Source of the DNA: Ophiobolus disseminans
Lineage: Eukaryota > Ascomycota > Dothideomycetes > Pleosporales > Phaeosphaeriaceae
Assembly (NCBI GenBank): GCA_010093685.1
Contig: MU006245.1
Span: forward strand, 124,001-188,000
Reading direction: 5' to 3'
DNA: 64,000 nt
The number at the start of each line of letters is the position of its first letter. Position 1 is the stretch's first letter. The notes below the pieces were generated by a model. That model was not told the origin of the DNA. It was given only the letters and a program-made list of their open reading frames with translations, and did not search any database. A program made the translations under genes and the position numbers. This document shows positions 1 through 10,011 of this stretch, piece by piece.

Positions 1-1
1 G

Positions 2-82
2 AAAGACGGCGGTGGCGGACCAAAGAAGATATCCCTGTCTCTACCTTTGAAGAGTGGCGTTGAAGGCGGAGAAGGCCAGTAG
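2..82 (+). CDS. possible 3' end of a gene running in from upstream (partial)
   Basis: From base 2 an open frame runs to a TAG at 80-82 and would encode about 26 C-terminal residues, rich in Gly, Lys and Ser. The composition resembles the tail of a real protein more than random sequence, but it is too short to name a family. It could equally be chance. Only the bases before the window would decide this. Confidence 0.25.
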   Translation, partial: KDGGGGPKKISLSLPLKSGVEGGEGQ

Positions 83-694
83 CCATCACCATCAAGACAA
101 CTCAAGAACATGTGGAGGGGACTCAGCTGGATGCTTTGTATTTTTGGAGCCCAGCATGCCGTTACTTACTCACGAGAGATACCCCTTTGGAAAACTAGGC
201 ACGCAGTCGACGTTGTATGAACTGGGACTACATGGGAACCTCCTGTCCTCGTACAAATGGTTCGCGCGGGAGTAGCATTGGGAGGTGTAATCACAGGCGT
301 TCAGCAACTTGAACTTTGGGGGAACGGGCTGGGTACGATGGAATGATGTAGCGCTGGGAGCGTATTTCTGCTGTTGGATTATCCTGTGCGAGCGGAGGCC
401 GACGGCCGGTGTATCATATTTTTCCTGCTAGAGGGGCAATCAAGTCTGTGCAAAGGATGTTGAAAATGTGACCCGGGTGTTTGGACTGGCGTGGATTGCG
501 CAATGCTCGTCCTTCTGGAAGCATGCATGGAAACATCGTGACTGCACGTCACGTCACGTTTTCTCGCGTGGCTCTTAGCGCGCTTTCACCCCGCACGTCA
601 TTGGATTCTTGACAACATTCCTTCACTCCAACCTTCGATCTCATGCCCGACAAAGACACAATTGAAATTCCCACTCAACTCAGAAGACCAAGCA
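83..694. other. intergenic stretch before the DHFR gene
   Basis: No convincing coding frame on either strand. The last 100 bases before the DHFR start are C/A-rich with few G, as is common in fungal 5' leaders. A short CACGTCACGTCACG repeat lies near 545-560. Confidence 0.5.
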
Positions 695-1381
695 ATGTCA
701 GACCCACCCCAAGACCAATCGACCACAAGTACATCCAGCGACGCGTCCACCATGCCCAAGCCACAAAGTCTCACCCTCATCCTCGCAGCCACACCCTCCC
801 TCGGCATCGGCAAAAACGGTACCCTCCCCTGGCCCCAACTTAAGAAAGAGATGGGTTACTTCGCCCGTGTCACAAAGCGCGTCTCCTCCCCACCTCTCGG
901 CACTACGGGTTCAAAACGCATCAACGCAGTGATCATGGGCCGCAAAACATGGGACAGCATACCCCCGAAATTCCGCCCCTTGAAAGATCGATTAAACATC
1001 GTTGTTACGCGGGACGCTGGAAAATTAGAAGAAAGCTTGGAGAGCAAAAGTGAGCCAGAAGGCCCGATAATCGCATCCGGCATCCTCGACGCACTAAAGC
1101 AGCTCGAACACAAGCCCGACGTTGAGCGCATCTACGTCATCGGCGGCGCGAGTGTGTATCAAACGGCGCTGGAGCTGCCGCAGACGACGCGCGTGTTGCT
1201 TACTAAGATACATGGGGAGTATGAGTGCGATACGTTTTTCCCTGTTAATCTTGAGGAGAGTGCGGTGTGGAGGAAAGTGGATAAGAAAAAACTAGAGAGC
1301 TTTACGGGGGAGGAAGTTGATGAGAGTGGGGTTGAGGAGAGGGAGGTGAATTTTGAGTTTTGCTTGTTTGAGAGGGAGTGA
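695..1381 (+). CDS. dihydrofolate reductase
   Basis: Single-exon gene of 228 residues. DHFR reduces dihydrofolate to tetrahydrofolate with NADPH, supplying one-carbon units for thymidylate and purine synthesis. The N-terminal block reads LILAATPSLGIGKNGTLPW, the usual start of the fold with the Gly-rich loop and the Trp. It is followed by INAVIMGRKTWDSIP (NADPH-binding GRKT) and IYVIGGASVYQTAL (the second Gly-Gly motif). The C-terminal part holds the typical strand pair ending in FCLFERE. The ATG at 695 is the first in frame; a second ATG at 752 begins nearer the conserved core and could be the true start, leaving a 209-residue protein. Length fits eukaryotic DHFR. No intron is needed. Confidence 0.93.
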   Translation: MSDPPQDQSTTSTSSDASTMPKPQSLTLILAATPSLGIGKNGTLPWPQLKKEMGYFARVTKRVSSPPLGTTGSKRINAVIMGRKTWDSIPPKFRPLKDRLNIVVTRDAGKLEESLESKSEPEGPIIASGILDALKQLEHKPDVERIYVIGGASVYQTALELPQTTRVLLTKIHGEYECDTFFPVNLEESAVWRKVDKKKLESFTGEEVDESGVEEREVNFEFCLFERE

Positions 1382-1976
1382 TAAGAAAGGCAACTACATC
1401 TAAGCGGCTGCTTGCTCTCTGCTGTGAAGCTGACTGGGCTTATAACCTGCACCAGTTGTGTCTATACAAACACTTTCCATCACTACATCCCGCTCTCATT
1501 CAACTCCTGGCGCAGATACAACTTCAAGTACATCTCGCGCACATAATTCCAACCTGGGATGGGTGGGTGGGAGTGCAAGGTTTTGTATCGGCGCTGGCGT
1601 GGTGGGTTGTCTTATCCAAAAATGATACTGCTGCTGCTGGGTCTATTCCAGCCTAGTCTGATCCTACGAAGTGAGTATGCAGGCTATCCTTTCCTCTAGA
1701 AAGTCTAGAAGTATATTTCTTTCTCTATAGAGATAACTTTAGTTACTACCTACCGCTACTAAGTATCGCGAACTATAGTATACTGCTAAAGACGTCTTAA
1801 CCTACACGCAGCAGCCACAGGGAAACCGTTGTATAGAATATCTAAAGATAATGTATTACAGCCGAATACAAGAGTGTAGGAATATCCTTCAATCCAACAA
1901 ACCATCCCACACAACCTTCCCACATCCCCCCCATCCTCTCCCCCTCCCCTCCCATCTCCCAAACATCCACCCCTCT
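1382..1976. other. intergenic, with a TA-rich island
   Basis: Contains no gene I can support. Bases 1675-1860 are conspicuously TA-rich, with many CTA, TAG, TAC and TATA steps and few CA/TG steps, unlike the flanking DNA. That composition is what short RIP-mutated repeat remnants look like. The rest is the shared 3' flank of the convergent DHFR and MGST3-like genes. Confidence 0.5.
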
Positions 1977-2553
1977 CTACCTCGCCACAACCCCCCACGC
2001 ACTCATCCCCGCCATAATAACAGTCCCATAATGCATAAACTGCCACAACAACCCATAATACCTCCCTTTCCCGCCCTGCCCGCCACTCGCCTTATACCCC
2101 AGCGCATACACGACGCGATTCACACTCCACAGCCCCCCCATAACACCAATCGCCACGGGCCAGCGCAGCCCCGCGATGAGCATCGCGCCCAGGAACGTCG
2201 GGTGGTTCTCGTTGAAATTTTGGTGTGCGCGCTGCGCAGCGTTGAAGGTGAGCATTGCGGACGCACTAGCGGGCGACGCCGTTTGCACTTGTTCGTAGGA
2301 TGCGTATTCGTAGGGGTAAGGTATTTTGGCGGCTTTGCGGGCGCCGCCGACGAGTAGGGCGTGCCAGGTGCCGACTAGGAAGGTGGAGACGCAGGCGAGG
2401 AGGACGTAGCTGGGGGTAGGTTAGCTGGGGGTTGGAGGTGTGCTTGGGGAGGTGTTGGAGCGGTGGAATGTGGAGAGATGCGATTCAAGTGTGTGGAGGT
2501 GGGTAGGGAGAGAGTACATACCCATATTCGTCTGGTACAGTAATGACAGCCAT
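1977..2553 (-). CDS. microsomal glutathione S-transferase 3-like MAPEG protein
   Basis: Two exons on the minus strand, 2553-2522 and 2409-1977, joined over a GTATGT...CCCCCAG intron; the product is 154 residues. MAPEG proteins are four-helix membrane proteins of the ER that conjugate glutathione to lipophilic electrophiles or reduce lipid hydroperoxides. Exon 1 encodes MAVITVPDEYG, continuing YVLLACVSTFLVGTWHALL as the first membrane helix. The motif FNAAQRAHQNFNENHPTFL matches the MGST3 signature (RxHxN...E). Three more hydrophobic segments follow. The small first exon is assigned because its frame and the MAVIT start fit the family. Close to certain as a family call; substrate is unknown. 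Confidence 0.92.
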
Positions 2554-3509
2554 TATTGCGGTGGTTGTAGTTTTCTTGATTCGTTGCTGGCTCGTTGCTG
2601 TCTTGTCTGGCGCTCAATCTAATTGCTTCTTCCTTTCGTTGGTTGCGACTTTATCCTCCTTTTGTATCGACAGCTCAAAGTAACACAGTATTCGCACAAG
2701 GCCCAATTTTTCCCTATTGCAAAGTGTTCAGACGTTGCAATGCGGACGAGTTTCAGCGGGACGTCCCCGACGGCCTCGGTTCAACATGGCGCCGACCGTC
2801 TCATTGGTTACGATACGCTCAGCTCAGCTGCGGAACTCCGCACTTGAGCGAACACAGGCCGTTGTTGAGAGGCACTGTGTCGCACCGGTCAGACTCAAAT
2901 AGGAGAAAGGGCGTGTATGATCATGGTCTGTGAGATGGGTGTGTACCTGGGTATGTGTGTGTGAGGGGATGGGGAGGGTGGTGGATGCTGAAGGTGAGAT
3001 TATAGTTGTGAGGTTTGTAAGCCTCACGCCGCAGGATTGCATATCGCGTTCTTCGTTGTTGGACGTGGTTTAGAAAGAGTACGAGTGACAAGAGCTTCAA
3101 AATATTGTATCCAGTGCAGCGTTGCTGGCATTCGTAGGACACACGGCAATTAGCGCGGACTCGCCATTCTGTTGTAGAATTGCGACGACATCTTGCTTAC
3201 TCAAGCTCCTTCGATTGGAGGACTGGGCGGGCTGGCTTGGCTCGAAAGGTCGACATCAATGAAGGGACGGCATGTACTAAGAGATATTGTTTAGATTGCT
3301 ACGGAACGCCTAGGTAATGGATGTCCAACACCTCCCATCCGAGGGCAAAGGAACACCTGCAGACGTTCCTGTATCTCGCCATCAGATCCTCTGGGTAGTT
3401 CAGACACCACCAATTACAGAAAAAAAAATCCAAAAAGACACCGGATCTCCACTGATCATTGTATCGATGTATGTGTGTCTCCTGGCACAACACACTTGCC
3501 ATGCGCACC
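2554..3509. other. intergenic stretch
   Basis: Upstream of the MGST3-like gene and downstream of the stop-riddled frame that ends at 3510. A GT-rich run lies at about 2938-2965. Short open frames occur on both strands but none has coding character or a recognisable motif. Confidence 0.4.
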
Positions 3510-4640
3510 TCACTTCTGCTCCCCGGACCGACGGCGACCAGCCCAAGTTTCGAGCTCCAGATGATCCTCATCATCGTCGTCGTCGTCGTCATCCCAAACC
3601 TCTGTATCGGCGGAAGAGGCAGTCGGAGAAGTGAACATAGTCCTCTTCTTGCGTAACGCTTCATACATTGCTTTCATGTCAGGTTCCTCCTCCTCAGTCA
3701 CCTCCACCGCTGGCATCTTGCCCTTGGCTGTTGCAGAGGGCTGCGTGTTGGATCCTACGGTGCTGTGAGCTGCGACGCTGTCCGCTTTCATCTTCTCGTT
3801 CGTAGCACGGTGGGCGTTTCGAGCTCCTTGGGCGGTAAAGAGGGATGAGAGTCGGTTGGGGCTGGTCGTGGAACAGAATGAGGTGGCGTCGTGGGCTGGC
3901 TTGCTCGACTCAGGCTAGTTGAGATGGTTCGGCACCGTGGTTGATTCAGGAGTCTTCAGAGTCGCGGTGTTCCTGCAGCGGCGGTGGAGCACGCATGTGT
4001 GTTCGTCCGGTATGCGTGACTGAACGATTTCCAGTGTGCGGGACTGGACATCCAGGATGCCTGTCGTATCCTTCGACATACGTTCCTGGTTGTCGAGCGT
4101 GCGTGTCCCGTTGGCTAGCATGCGCGTCTGAAAGGCCAGCATTTGTGTCTGGACGGCCATCATCTTGGTCATGTTCAGTTTGACCTGGCCAGTAGCAGAC
4201 TCAAGGGTCGTCGACCTTTTGGTCAGAACATCGATTCGCTGCTTGAAGGTGTCAAGATCGCCTTGTTGCATGGGCTTGCGTGCGCCGTTGGTGTCGCCAC
4301 TTTGGCCTTTGGTCACAAGGTCGTTGGAGATGGAAACCTCTACACGCAGATCGCCAGGACGATGGAGGCGGGGAGTGGTGAGACCTTCGTAGGCTTGGTG
4401 GGCAGTGACTTCGTCGACAGGGAGGTTGTGATATTAGGCATGGTTGAGCCATTCTCAGTAGGTCGACAGTCGAGGAGAATCGACTTGGGCCACGTGCTCT
4501 GCTGGTTGCTTGGGCAAGCCGGAAGTCCGCTGTTTGCGCAAGTCGGCATCGCGCTCCTCAGGCAAGTAGACGGCGTAGTGGAGGAACAGGCCGAATGCGA
4601 AAAGCAAGACAATGTACAAGCCAATATTGCTTCCCGATTA
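3510..4640 (-). pseudogene. stop-interrupted gene for a membrane protein with acidic tail (pseudogene)
   Basis: One reading frame on the minus strand (codon first bases at positions congruent to 2 mod 3) stays protein-like from about 4637 down to a stop at 3512-3510 but is cut by three stops: TGA at 4457-4455, TAA at 4436-4434 and TAG at 3917-3915. Every one is a single C-to-T change from CGA, CAA or CAG. The frame begins with a membrane helix (LYIVLLFAFGLFLHYAVYLP) followed by charged residues. It passes through a heptad-like stretch near 4250-4010 (QTQML, QTRML, QSRTL repeats) and ends in a Glu/Asp-rich tail with eight Asp in a row. Four more in-frame stops of the same kind lie just upstream (4673-4638), where coding character is weaker and no start codon was found. 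The family is not recognised. Non-consensus introns could remove some stops, so a divergent live gene is not excluded. Confidence 0.5.
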
Positions 4641-4673
4641 GGAGGCTTAGGATCACTTATGGTGATGGACTTA

Positions 4674-5434
4674 GGCGTTGGTTGGATCTTGGAGAACATG
4701 CGAGAGAGGAGGATGAGTGGATTGGATGAAGCGAGCAAAGAGGAAGAGAAAGCTGCACTTGACAGCCAAAATAAGTCTTGAAATACAAGACGAAGGGGAA
4801 GAGAGAGTTGGTGATGAAGTCCCGCTGCAGATGAGCTGGGTTCTTATACCCTTCCAACCGAAGGCCCCTAGGACTTACGTCAGGAATAGTCTTTTGAGCT
4901 CGATCATCCCATCTCTCCGCACAGAGCCACATCAGACCCATTCTGGACGAAACAAACGCCTTCAAAAAAGCATCATGTCGCTTCCCCGGCTGCCTGAAAC
5001 CCTGAAGTTGCTTGCCATCCACTCCCGGACCTTCCAGAGCGCACTGACACTGGAACATGCATGCCCAAACAAACGGTGAGGCATGGCGTAGGCAGCAGAA
5101 ACGACCTTGGGACAAACCCGCGATCACTGGTGCAGGCGGGATGCGGTTTGGGATCCGCGCAAGTTGATGTCGCACAAGACCAATCTTGGAGGACATAGAC
5201 GTTCTATACGCGTGCACATCGACATCTGAGTTCGGCCTCACAGTGTCTTACAAGTATTGGAAATGAAAAGAGTGAGATGGTCGAGCACACTATCACTGTG
5301 CTGTTTCACTATATCACCCCAGACTCAACCAGCCATCACAAGGTCCGCGGAAGCTCAGCACCCATCCGCCTGGAACCCAGAACAAAGACGCATCTTCCCA
5401 TTATGCAGGGATACTTCTAATACACTACCGCTTA
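4674..5434. other. intergenic stretch left of the tandem array
   Basis: Open frames exist on both strands but read like shadows with no motif. A TATA-like element (TTATAC) lies near 4850 on the plus strand, possibly the old promoter of the pseudogene. Confidence 0.35.
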
Positions 5435-6180
5435 GTTGCCGTCTAGGCAATATCCGCACAGATGAGGGTCTCAAACGCTCGACGCTGCGGAGATGAGAAG
5501 GCCAGGCATTCAACACTTATTCACTCAGAGCTAAATGACATCAAAAGCAAACATGCTGCCTTGCGCAATTCATCGATGGTGTCCAGATATCAGCCCTTTC
5601 GATGCTATCTAGGCAAAATCTACACAGCTAAGCAGCCCTCCGCAGGGTTGAGAACACAGAAGCAAACATGCATAATCCCATACTACAGGTGTAGTTCCGT
5701 CACGCCTACCTAGATGCCCCACAGTTGCTGTCTAGGCAATAATCGCACGGATACGCAGTCTCAAACACTTCGCGCCCAGTTACTCGGGACCAAATGACGA
5801 TAGAAGCAAATACGCCTGTCCCCTTCCTGCACCGAAGTGTCCGGTAGGACTGACACTCGGTTGCGGTCTACGCAATACCCGCACATGTGATCAGTCTCAA
5901 ACACTCCCCATCCATCCACTTCGATGCAAATGGAATCAGAAGTAAACAAACATTCTCCCCACACATCATCAACGACATCATCAACGACATCATCAACGAC
6001 ATCATCAACAACATCAAAGTATTGACCTATACTGGCCGTTCAGGCAATGCCCGTACGCACAAACCACTACAAGCACTCAACACGCATGCAATCATCTACC
6101 ACCGCTGTATCTTCCCACGCTACACAAACATGTACGCACTACTATCTCATCCTTGCCGTCCAGACACTACCCATAACCCC
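5435..6180 (+). repeat. degenerate tandem array, unit about 119-174 bp
   Basis: A core resembling TTGCYGTCTAGGCAATA followed by an NCGCAC-like tail recurs six times, at about 5435, 5600, 5723, 5859, 6033 and 6152. Spacings are about 165, 123, 136, 174 and 119 bases. A second box like AAATGACATCAGAAGCAAAC sits between cores at about 5533, 5651, 5789 and 5926, and a third, like AGTCTCAAACACT, follows cores 1, 3 and 4. The copies differ by substitutions and indels, so the array is old. No coding frame is shared between copies. Confidence 0.75.
5965..6012 (+). repeat. 12-bp microsatellite, four copies
   Basis: ATCATCAACGAC is repeated three times exactly (5965-5976, 5977-5988, 5989-6000) and a fourth time with one change (6001-6012). 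It lies inside the larger degenerate array, between its fourth and fifth cores, and accounts for that longer spacing. Confidence 0.95.
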
Positions 6181-6818
6181 ACAAAGCCCCTGCATCCCAC
6201 CCCGACCACTCAAACCCCGCCGTGGATGTACGTTCCCGCACTGCATCGACAGATCCCGAGGTCTGCACGTAGCTGCCCATCACACAGCCAGACACTTTGT
6301 GTCGGTGTGAGCTGGCCATGTGTGGGCGAATAGGATCAATGCCTTGTTTTCAGTCCGTGAAGGTTTAGCGGGATTGGGTGGCCGATCGATGTCTTGCTGC
6401 TGTGATGGGTGGACTAGCTTGCGGCGATATCCGAGATGTGCGTCTCTTGCGTGACTCTGATCACGGTGTGACTAGGTTGACGGAGTAAGGGACTGTGCTA
6501 ACAAGCTCGTGGAGTTACTGAGTTGATGAGATATGCTGAATGGTGGCGTCCCAGCTGTTGGAGAGGGGGTGAGTGTGTACTTTGGGAAAGACCGCACGGG
6601 TGAGATGTGAGAGATATGGGACTACGCAGCAGATGATTGAGCATGCGGTCTTCACGTACACAAGTGATGCGTATCGTGGCTTTCCATGAGAGACAGTACG
6701 GGCCGAGAAATAAGTTGTGTTTCTGCGTGTAGGTTGATGATAAGAGCACGGCTCACAACACCCGCTCACATTGTTCACACGCGGACTCAGGTATCAAAAG
6801 ACGATTAAATGAAGTCAT
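6181..6818. other. intergenic stretch
   Basis: Lies between the tandem array and the 3' end of the CLC gene. No gene or structured element recognised. Confidence 0.4.
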
Positions 6819-9744
6819 CTACATCCCGTCCAAAACTCTACCTCCCACCATCCCCCCAATAAACCCACCCCGCTCCTCCTCTTCCTCCTCCTCCGTCCCC
6901 AACAACCCCCTCTCCTCACTATCTACCCCCCCATCCACCCTCTCCTCCCTCAACCCACCCCTCCCGACCCCCAATCCCGCCCCACCCTCTTCCCTCTCCT
7001 CCTCCATACCATTAAGCACATACCACACATCCTTCTTCGTAAGCAAGCCCTTCAGCATACCGCGATCAGTAAAAAGCACATATCTCAGCCCCAGCTTCTG
7101 GAACATGCTGACGGTGAGTTGGAAGCTAGCTTTAGCGTTGAGAGTGATGGGCGTTTGGTCCATCCAGGGGCGCAGGTCGAGGGAGGTGGTTGGGTCTGAG
7201 AGGGGTTGGTGGGAGAAATGTGCTTCGATGTCTGGGGTGAGGTTGCGGGGTGGTGTTAGGGCGGCTTGGAGAGCGTATGCGAGTTCTGTGCGGGAGATGT
7301 AGCCGAGGAGGAGGGCGTCGCGGGAGTTGTCGATGACAGGGAAGCCGCGGAAGCGGTGTTGCGAAAGGAGCTGACGCAGAGAATCGATGGTGTGTCCTGT
7401 GGCCGTTATGGCGGTCAGGTCCTCGATGCGCGTCATGACATGTGCGGCTGACACGTCGGGAATGGATGAGCCGTTGTCGTCGCGGTTGTCGAGGAAGGGG
7501 TAGCCGTTGAAATGGATCCAGGATTCGTAGATTCCGCGCGGAGAAATGGCGTCACCGATCCATTTGCTGATCATGACTGCGATCATGATGGGGAGGACGT
7601 AGGTGAGAGCGCCAGTAAGCTCGAACATGATAACGACGATGGAAACTGTCATTCGTGTTGTGCCTGCGAGAGCGGATGCGGCACCGACGATGGCATACGT
7701 CCCAGGTGTCACGCAAGGGACGTCGGGTTCGCAAGATCCAAAGACGAAGAGTGAAGGCCAGGCTCGTTGAAACACTTCGACCGAGAGGCCGACGGCGCGA
7801 CCGTAGAGACCGCCGATGGCCATAGAAGGCAGGATGATACCTGCGGGAATTTGAAGACCGAAAGTGAAGCTGGCGAGGATGACTCCCAGACCTGCCGATA
7901 CAACGAGCAGTGCAACAACACCCGTGTTTGCCTTGCCAGACTTGCAGAGACCAAGTGTGTCCTCTGTCAAGTCAGCACACTCTGCGAAAAGGATGTGCAC
8001 AAGCTCTGACGCCTGAGCTCGCATGAACTTGATAGGGTAGTTGATGAGCGCCGTCACGCCAGATACAATGACCACTTCTGTCACTGGTCCTTTGAGGTAT
8101 GTCCGATTCTTGCGCCACTCGGCAACGCCCATGTTGAGCTTGATGAAAAGGCCTCCAAACATGCCACCCAGAACACCCAGGAAGGCGAAAGGCACAAGCT
8201 CAAAGTCGTGCCATCCGCTGTGGTATGTGACTTGAAATAAGACGAGTTCGCCAGTCCTGAAGGGATTGCAAGCTTGCAGTGTCACCGCTGCAACCATGGC
8301 ACAGACGAAACTGCTCCACATGGTTTTATCGGGGAAGTAGTAAGATAGCTGTTCGAGACTGAAGAGCACACCGCCGACGGGCGCACCGAAGGCAACTGAT
8401 ATTCCTGCTGCGGCTGCTGCTGAGAGCACCTCTCGTTTGCGAGCTGGGTACTGTTAGCAACTTACTCGATATGTCTCCAGTGGTGGCAGAATTACCTTCA
8501 TTGTCATTAACATTACTAAAGAGTTTCATGAAGAGATTTGCTGAACAACATGCGACATGGACAAGTGGGCCTTCTTTGCCTAACCAGAGGCCTGATGCAA
8601 CTGCAAGACACTGTGGTTGTTAGCGCTACGATTCATGCAGGGAATCTTGTCCTACCAGTCCAATCGTCTTCGTAACCAGCGTCCAGCCGCCCAGAAAATG
8701 CCGTATAACAAAGCCACCCAGCACCGTTTTGATCTCAGGAATACCGCTGTGCTTCGCGTATGGCGAGAACTCTCTCACCAACAAACTCGCACATGCAGCG
8801 AAAATAATCTATCCCTCATTAGCACCGTCCACATCTTCTCCTCGCAAGTTCACATACCGAAAACACCACAAAAAAGATATACTCCACAACCCACTTCCCA
8901 CCCGCCGGTCCAATGCCCAACGCATCCCCCCACGGATGCCAATCATGACACTCACTCGCGCCCTCATACCCCCAGCAGCAAAAGCTCTTATTCAAATAGA
9001 ACTTGCCGTCCCCACCATCGTCCCCAACATTCTGACAATACCCCGTCTTCAAATCGCCCAACCAATCACTCGCAATATCGATAAACGCCGCAATGCCCCC
9101 GCTCAACACACCCGCCGCAACGAGTATAATCCACACCTGACTCGCATCCGCAAGCTGCTTCACATGTCCCAGTATGCCCGTCGCGCTCGCGTACAAATAC
9201 CGCAGCCGCTGGCGCTCCTTGGCGTACTCGAAGATCCAGTCAATGGCCGTGAGGTCGTCGTAGCCGACGCGGCGCCCAGGGCCCTCGACGTACCAGTCCA
9301 TGCCCGTCGCATCTTTGGTGTCCTGGAGCGTTGCACCCGCGGAGCCGGGCGTGTCGAGGTAGTTGAGTATGAGGTCTGTGGAGGCGTTTGCGCTGGACTG
9401 GCCAGCGCGGAGGTTTTGGAGGCGCGAGTGGGTGTGGGGGATAGGGGAGGCGCGGTTGGGGGTGCTGAGGGGCGAGGAGAGGAAGCGTGGGAGGTAGGAT
9501 GCGGGTTTGGGCGTGGGTTTGCGCTTGAAGGAGATTCTGGAGGTGGGTAAGCTCTTTTGTTGTGTGTATAGGGTGGTGTGGGGATGTACTGCTCAGGCAA
9601 GTCCCGCTCTAGCGGATCGTCCGCCAGCAGGGCTTCTTCATCGCTGTAGTCGTCTTCCACTGCTGGCTGCTTTCCGTTCGATGCGCGACTCGATGATGCT
9701 TCGGCGTGTCCGAGCGGAGACTGGGCTAACGGCGACCTGGACAT
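6819..9744 (-). CDS. CLC-type chloride channel/transporter with CBS domains
   Basis: Five exons on the minus strand: 9744-9590, 9536-8858, 8808-8656, 8610-8496 and 8443-6819. They close in frame to 908 residues. CLC proteins move chloride across plasma or endomembranes, often exchanging it for protons. A long disordered acidic N-terminus precedes the first helix (VWIILVAAGVLSGGIAAFID). The selectivity motif reads HSGIPEIK, with His replacing the usual first Gly. The gating glutamate is present in GKEGPLVHV, and the late filter motif reads PAGIILPSMAIGGLYGR. The helix H motif is FSLEQLSYYFP, so the residue normally Glu in CLC exchangers (the internal proton glutamate) is Gln. Two CBS domains lie at the C-terminus, the second ending in LTKKDVWYVLNGM, followed by a Glu/Gly-rich tail. 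Localisation cannot be read from the sequence. Confidence 0.95.
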
Positions 9745-9968
9745 TCCATCGACGTATACTGTGGAAAGAGCTGGAGGACATTCTCTAGGTGCTCATGTCG
9801 CAAGGTTGGTGGGAAATGTTGGGTTGGAGAGCTCCTATCTAATCGCATCGAGTTGCGGACTCCCGTAGGGCTGACGTCCAATGAGGGTGCTTATACGTGG
9901 GGTGGTACGTGCGCGCTTCGTCCTGTCGTACGTGAGATGAAATTGTTCTCACTTCCTAGATCACAACA

Positions 9969-9982
9969 ATGTATATATACAT
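9969..9982. repeat. perfect 14-bp palindrome
   Basis: ATGTATATATACAT is its own reverse complement. It lies about 30 bases beyond the stop codon of the alcohol dehydrogenase gene, in a 270-base gap, where AT-rich elements often mark 3' end formation. Function is not established. Confidence 0.5.
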
Positions 9983-10011
9983 GCGCACTATGCTCGTAAT
10001 TTCGAAGAAGC

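Noticed and set aside
4143..4781. 212-codon plus-strand open frame
   Set aside because: It lies opposite the stop-interrupted minus-strand frame, which has a membrane helix and coiled-coil periodicity; the plus product has no recognisable feature.
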